Of a stretch of DNA of 64,000 bases, positions 60,678 through 64,000 are shown one piece after another. Position numbers and translations under genes: made by a program. The first letter of the stretch is position 1, and the number at the start of each line of letters is the position of its first letter. Origin of the DNA: Ralstonia wenshanensis (GTDB taxonomy: Bacteria > Pseudomonadota > Gammaproteobacteria > Burkholderiales > Burkholderiaceae); contig NZ_CP076413.1 in assembly GCF_021173085.1 (NCBI RefSeq), positions 2,751,001 to 2,815,000 of the forward strand, given 5' to 3'. The notes beneath the pieces were generated by a model. The model worked only from the letters and a program-made list of their open reading frames with translations, searched no databases and had not been told where the DNA came from.

Positions 60678-61868
60678 ATGAAGCTGATCCCAGAAATTCA
60701 AGCCGCGCAGTCCGAGATCCAGGCGCTGCGACGCGATATCCACGCGCACCCCGAACTCTGCTTCGAAGAACAGCGCACCTCCGATCTGGTCGCCGCGAAA
60801 CTCGCCGAATGGGGCATCGAAGTGCATCGAGGCCTGGGCAAGACCGGCCTCGTCGGCGTTATCCGCAACGGTGAGGGCAAGAGCATCGGCCTGCGCGCTG
60901 ATATGGACGCACTACCGCTCGCCGAGGCCAATCAGTTTGAGCATCGCTCCAAACACGACGGCAAGATGCACGCATGCGGCCACGACGGCCACACGGCGAT
61001 GCTGCTCGGCGCTGCGCATTACCTGTCCAAGCACCGCAATTTCAGCGGAACCGTGAACCTGATCTTCCAGCCCGCCGAAGAAGGCGGTGGCGGCGCACGC
61101 GAGATGGTCAAGGACGGCCTATTCGATCGCTTTCCGTGCGATGCCGTCTTCGGCTTACACAACTGGCCGGGCGTACCGGTCGGCGCATTCGGGACGCGCG
61201 CCGGGGCGCTAATGGCATCGAGCAACGAGTTCCGCATCACGATCAAGGGAAAGGGTGCGCACGCCGCGCTGCCGCACAACGGCAACGATCCAGTGTTTGT
61301 CGGCGCTCAGGTGGTATCGGCACTGCAAGGCATCATCACACGCAACAAGCGCCCGATCGACACCGCAGTCCTCTCCGTAACACAGTTCCATGCCGGCGAT
61401 GCAACCAACATCATCCCGAACGAAGCTTGGATTGGCGGCACGGTACGCACCTTCTCCACCGAAGTCCTCGACTTGATCGAGCGCCGGATGGAAGAAGTCT
61501 CAAGGGGCATCGCCGCCGCATACGATTGCACGATCGACTTCGTCTTCCACCGCAACTATCCGCCGACTGTGAACACGGAAAAGGAAACGCAGTTCGCGGC
61601 GGCAGTCATGCGAGAGCTCGTCGGCGCAGATAACGTGGAAGCGAATATCGACCCGACCATGGGCGCCGAAGATTTCTCGTTCATGCTGATCGAGAAGCCT
61701 GGCTGCTTCGCCTTCATCGGCAACGGCGACGGCGACCACCGGGAACAAGGCCATGGTCTGGGCCCTTGCATGCTGCACAACCCAAGTTACGACTTCAATG
61801 ACGAGTTGCTCCCGCTCGGTGCGACATATTGGGTTCGCCTGGTCGAGAAATTCTTGGCACGAAACTAG
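60678..61868 (+). CDS. M20 family amidohydrolase (hippurate hydrolase-like)
   Basis: A 396-aa zinc-dependent amidohydrolase of the HipO/N-acyl-L-amino acid hydrolase group. It contains GLRADMDALP, HACGHDGHTAM and PAEEGGGGA in order, the family's metal-binding signatures, and the dimerisation domain in the middle. Substrate is unknown; relatives cleave hippurate, N-acetyl-amino acids or indole-acetyl-amino acids. It is divergent from argE across a 266-base gap in which I see only a -10 candidate. A terminator follows. Confidence 0.9.
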   Translation: MKLIPEIQAAQSEIQALRRDIHAHPELCFEEQRTSDLVAAKLAEWGIEVHRGLGKTGLVGVIRNGEGKSIGLRADMDALPLAEANQFEHRSKHDGKMHACGHDGHTAMLLGAAHYLSKHRNFSGTVNLIFQPAEEGGGGAREMVKDGLFDRFPCDAVFGLHNWPGVPVGAFGTRAGALMASSNEFRITIKGKGAHAALPHNGNDPVFVGAQVVSALQGIITRNKRPIDTAVLSVTQFHAGDATNIIPNEAWIGGTVRTFSTEVLDLIERRMEEVSRGIAAAYDCTIDFVFHRNYPPTVNTEKETQFAAAVMRELVGADNVEANIDPTMGAEDFSFMLIEKPGCFAFIGNGDGDHREQGHGLGPCMLHNPSYDFNDELLPLGATYWVRLVEKFLARN

Positions 61869-61890
61869 TCAGCCCGTTCGCGAGCACCGG

Positions 61891-61919
61891 TAGGCCTCCG
61901 TTGGGAGGCCTTTATTTTT
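61891..61919 (+). terminator. Terminator after the M20 amidohydrolase gene
   Basis: AGGCCTCC/GGAGGCCT stem with GTTG loop and TTTATTTTT. Confidence 0.92.
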
Positions 61920-61984
61920 GGAAGAGCAAGGGGATGGGGTTGCGGTGCTATTGCAGGCGAAACGGGTGCGATCCGTTCGCGCAA

Positions 61985-62023
61985 AGACAAACACCCCAGC
62001 TCTTTGAATGGAGCTGGGGTGTT
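61985..62023 (-). terminator. Terminator of the rRNA operon
   Basis: 13-bp perfect stem (61990-62002 with 62011-62023) with an 8-base loop, followed leftward by TTTGTCTTTG. It lies 11 bases past the 5S 3' end. Confidence 0.85.
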
Positions 62024-62033
62024 GGATGGGAGA

Positions 62034-62148
62034 GCCTGGCGATGACCTACTTTCACACGGGAATCCGCACTATCATCGGCGCGGAGTCGTTTCACGGTCC
62101 TGTTCGGGATGGGAAGGGGTGGTACCGACTCGCTATGGTCACCAGGCT
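62034..62148 (-). rRNA. rrf: 5S ribosomal RNA
   Basis: About 115 nt. The ends pair (AGCCTGG...CCAGGCT), and the internal CACCCCTTCCCATCCCGAAC and AGTAGGTCATCGCC regions are standard proteobacterial 5S. It lies 125 bases downstream of 23S. End positions are accurate to a few bases. Confidence 0.95.
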
Positions 62149-62162
62149 ATGACTTGTTGCCA

Positions 62163-62179
62163 CGTTGACGAGGTCAACG
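62163..62179 (-). repeat. Short hairpin in the 23S-5S spacer
   Basis: CGTTGAC-GAG-GTCAACG, perfect stem; a possible processing site in the pre-rRNA. The 62149-62273 spacer holds no tRNA gene. Confidence 0.5.
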
Positions 62180-62273
62180 CGACCAATATGGGAATGTAGA
62201 TTTGGGGTTGTGATATGTGAGTATCAGGCACAAGGCAGACCCAGCCGGAAACATACCGGTTATAGGATCAAGC

Positions 62274-64000
<1,727 letters not shown>

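Overview
The window is a continuous stretch of chromosomal core genome from a GC-rich beta-proteobacterium of the Burkholderiaceae, most likely Ralstonia. That placement is inferred from gene order and recognisable proteins: proS/rppH, rplU-rpmA-obgE-proB, pilBCD-coaE-zapD-yacG, argJ-secA, a complete dcw cluster, a beta-proteobacterial porin and a PTS fructose operon. No database search was possible. I see no insertion sequence, prophage, integrase, CRISPR array, toxin-antitoxin pair or defence locus, and gene spacing is tight throughout.

Layout. 1-6614: the 5' end of proS, divergent rppH and a CNP1-like lipoprotein, then the leftward rplU-rpmA-(terminator)-obgE-proB block, and rightward ispB followed 26 nt later by tRNA-Pro(CGG). 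6729-13932: a CNNM/CorC-type membrane protein, the type IV pilus genes pilB-pilC-pilD, and coaE, zapD, yacG. 13925-20585 (leftward): a MutT-like Nudix gene, a DUF815 ATPase, argJ, secA and an M23 peptidase. 20655-22890: a DUF721 gene, lpxC and a peroxiredoxin. 23281-40940 (leftward): the full division and cell wall cluster, in transcription order mraZ-rsmH-ftsL-ftsI-murE-murF-mraY-murD-ftsW-murG-murC-ddlB-ftsQ-ftsA-ftsZ, with many 4-bp stop/start overlaps. 41334-51307: coq7, a trimeric-type porin, an MFS symporter, arfB, a hemolysin-III family protein, fadD, a lipoprotein metallopeptidase and a molybdopterin oxidoreductase. 51390-57854: fruR with divergent fruB-fruK-fruA. 58002-61868: a branched-chain-type ABC binding protein, argE and an M20 amidohydrolase. 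62034-64000: leftward 5S and the 3' part of 23S rRNA.

How the genes work together. The dcw cluster supplies the cytoplasmic and membrane steps of peptidoglycan synthesis and the core divisome, and lpxC (lipid A) and secA (export) lie just beyond it. ZapD and the M23 protein are further envelope/division factors nearby. PilB, PilC and PilD supply the assembly ATPase, inner membrane platform and prepilin peptidase of type IV pili. The fru operon encodes a self-contained phosphorelay (EIIA-HPr-EI fusion, EIIBC permease, 1-phosphofructokinase) with its LacI-type repressor.

I did not find a convincing new biological system. The most interesting signals are regulatory: a promoter followed by 10-bp-phased degenerate MraZ boxes upstream of mraZ; a LacI-type operator placed inside the fru promoter and a second one at the fruR start; a 17-bp palindrome in the lpxC leader; adjoining palindromes upstream of the porin that share a CGAA-N3-TCGTTCG pattern with the fadD upstream region; a 30-bp perfect hairpin in the secA leader; and an N-terminal extension of MurD.
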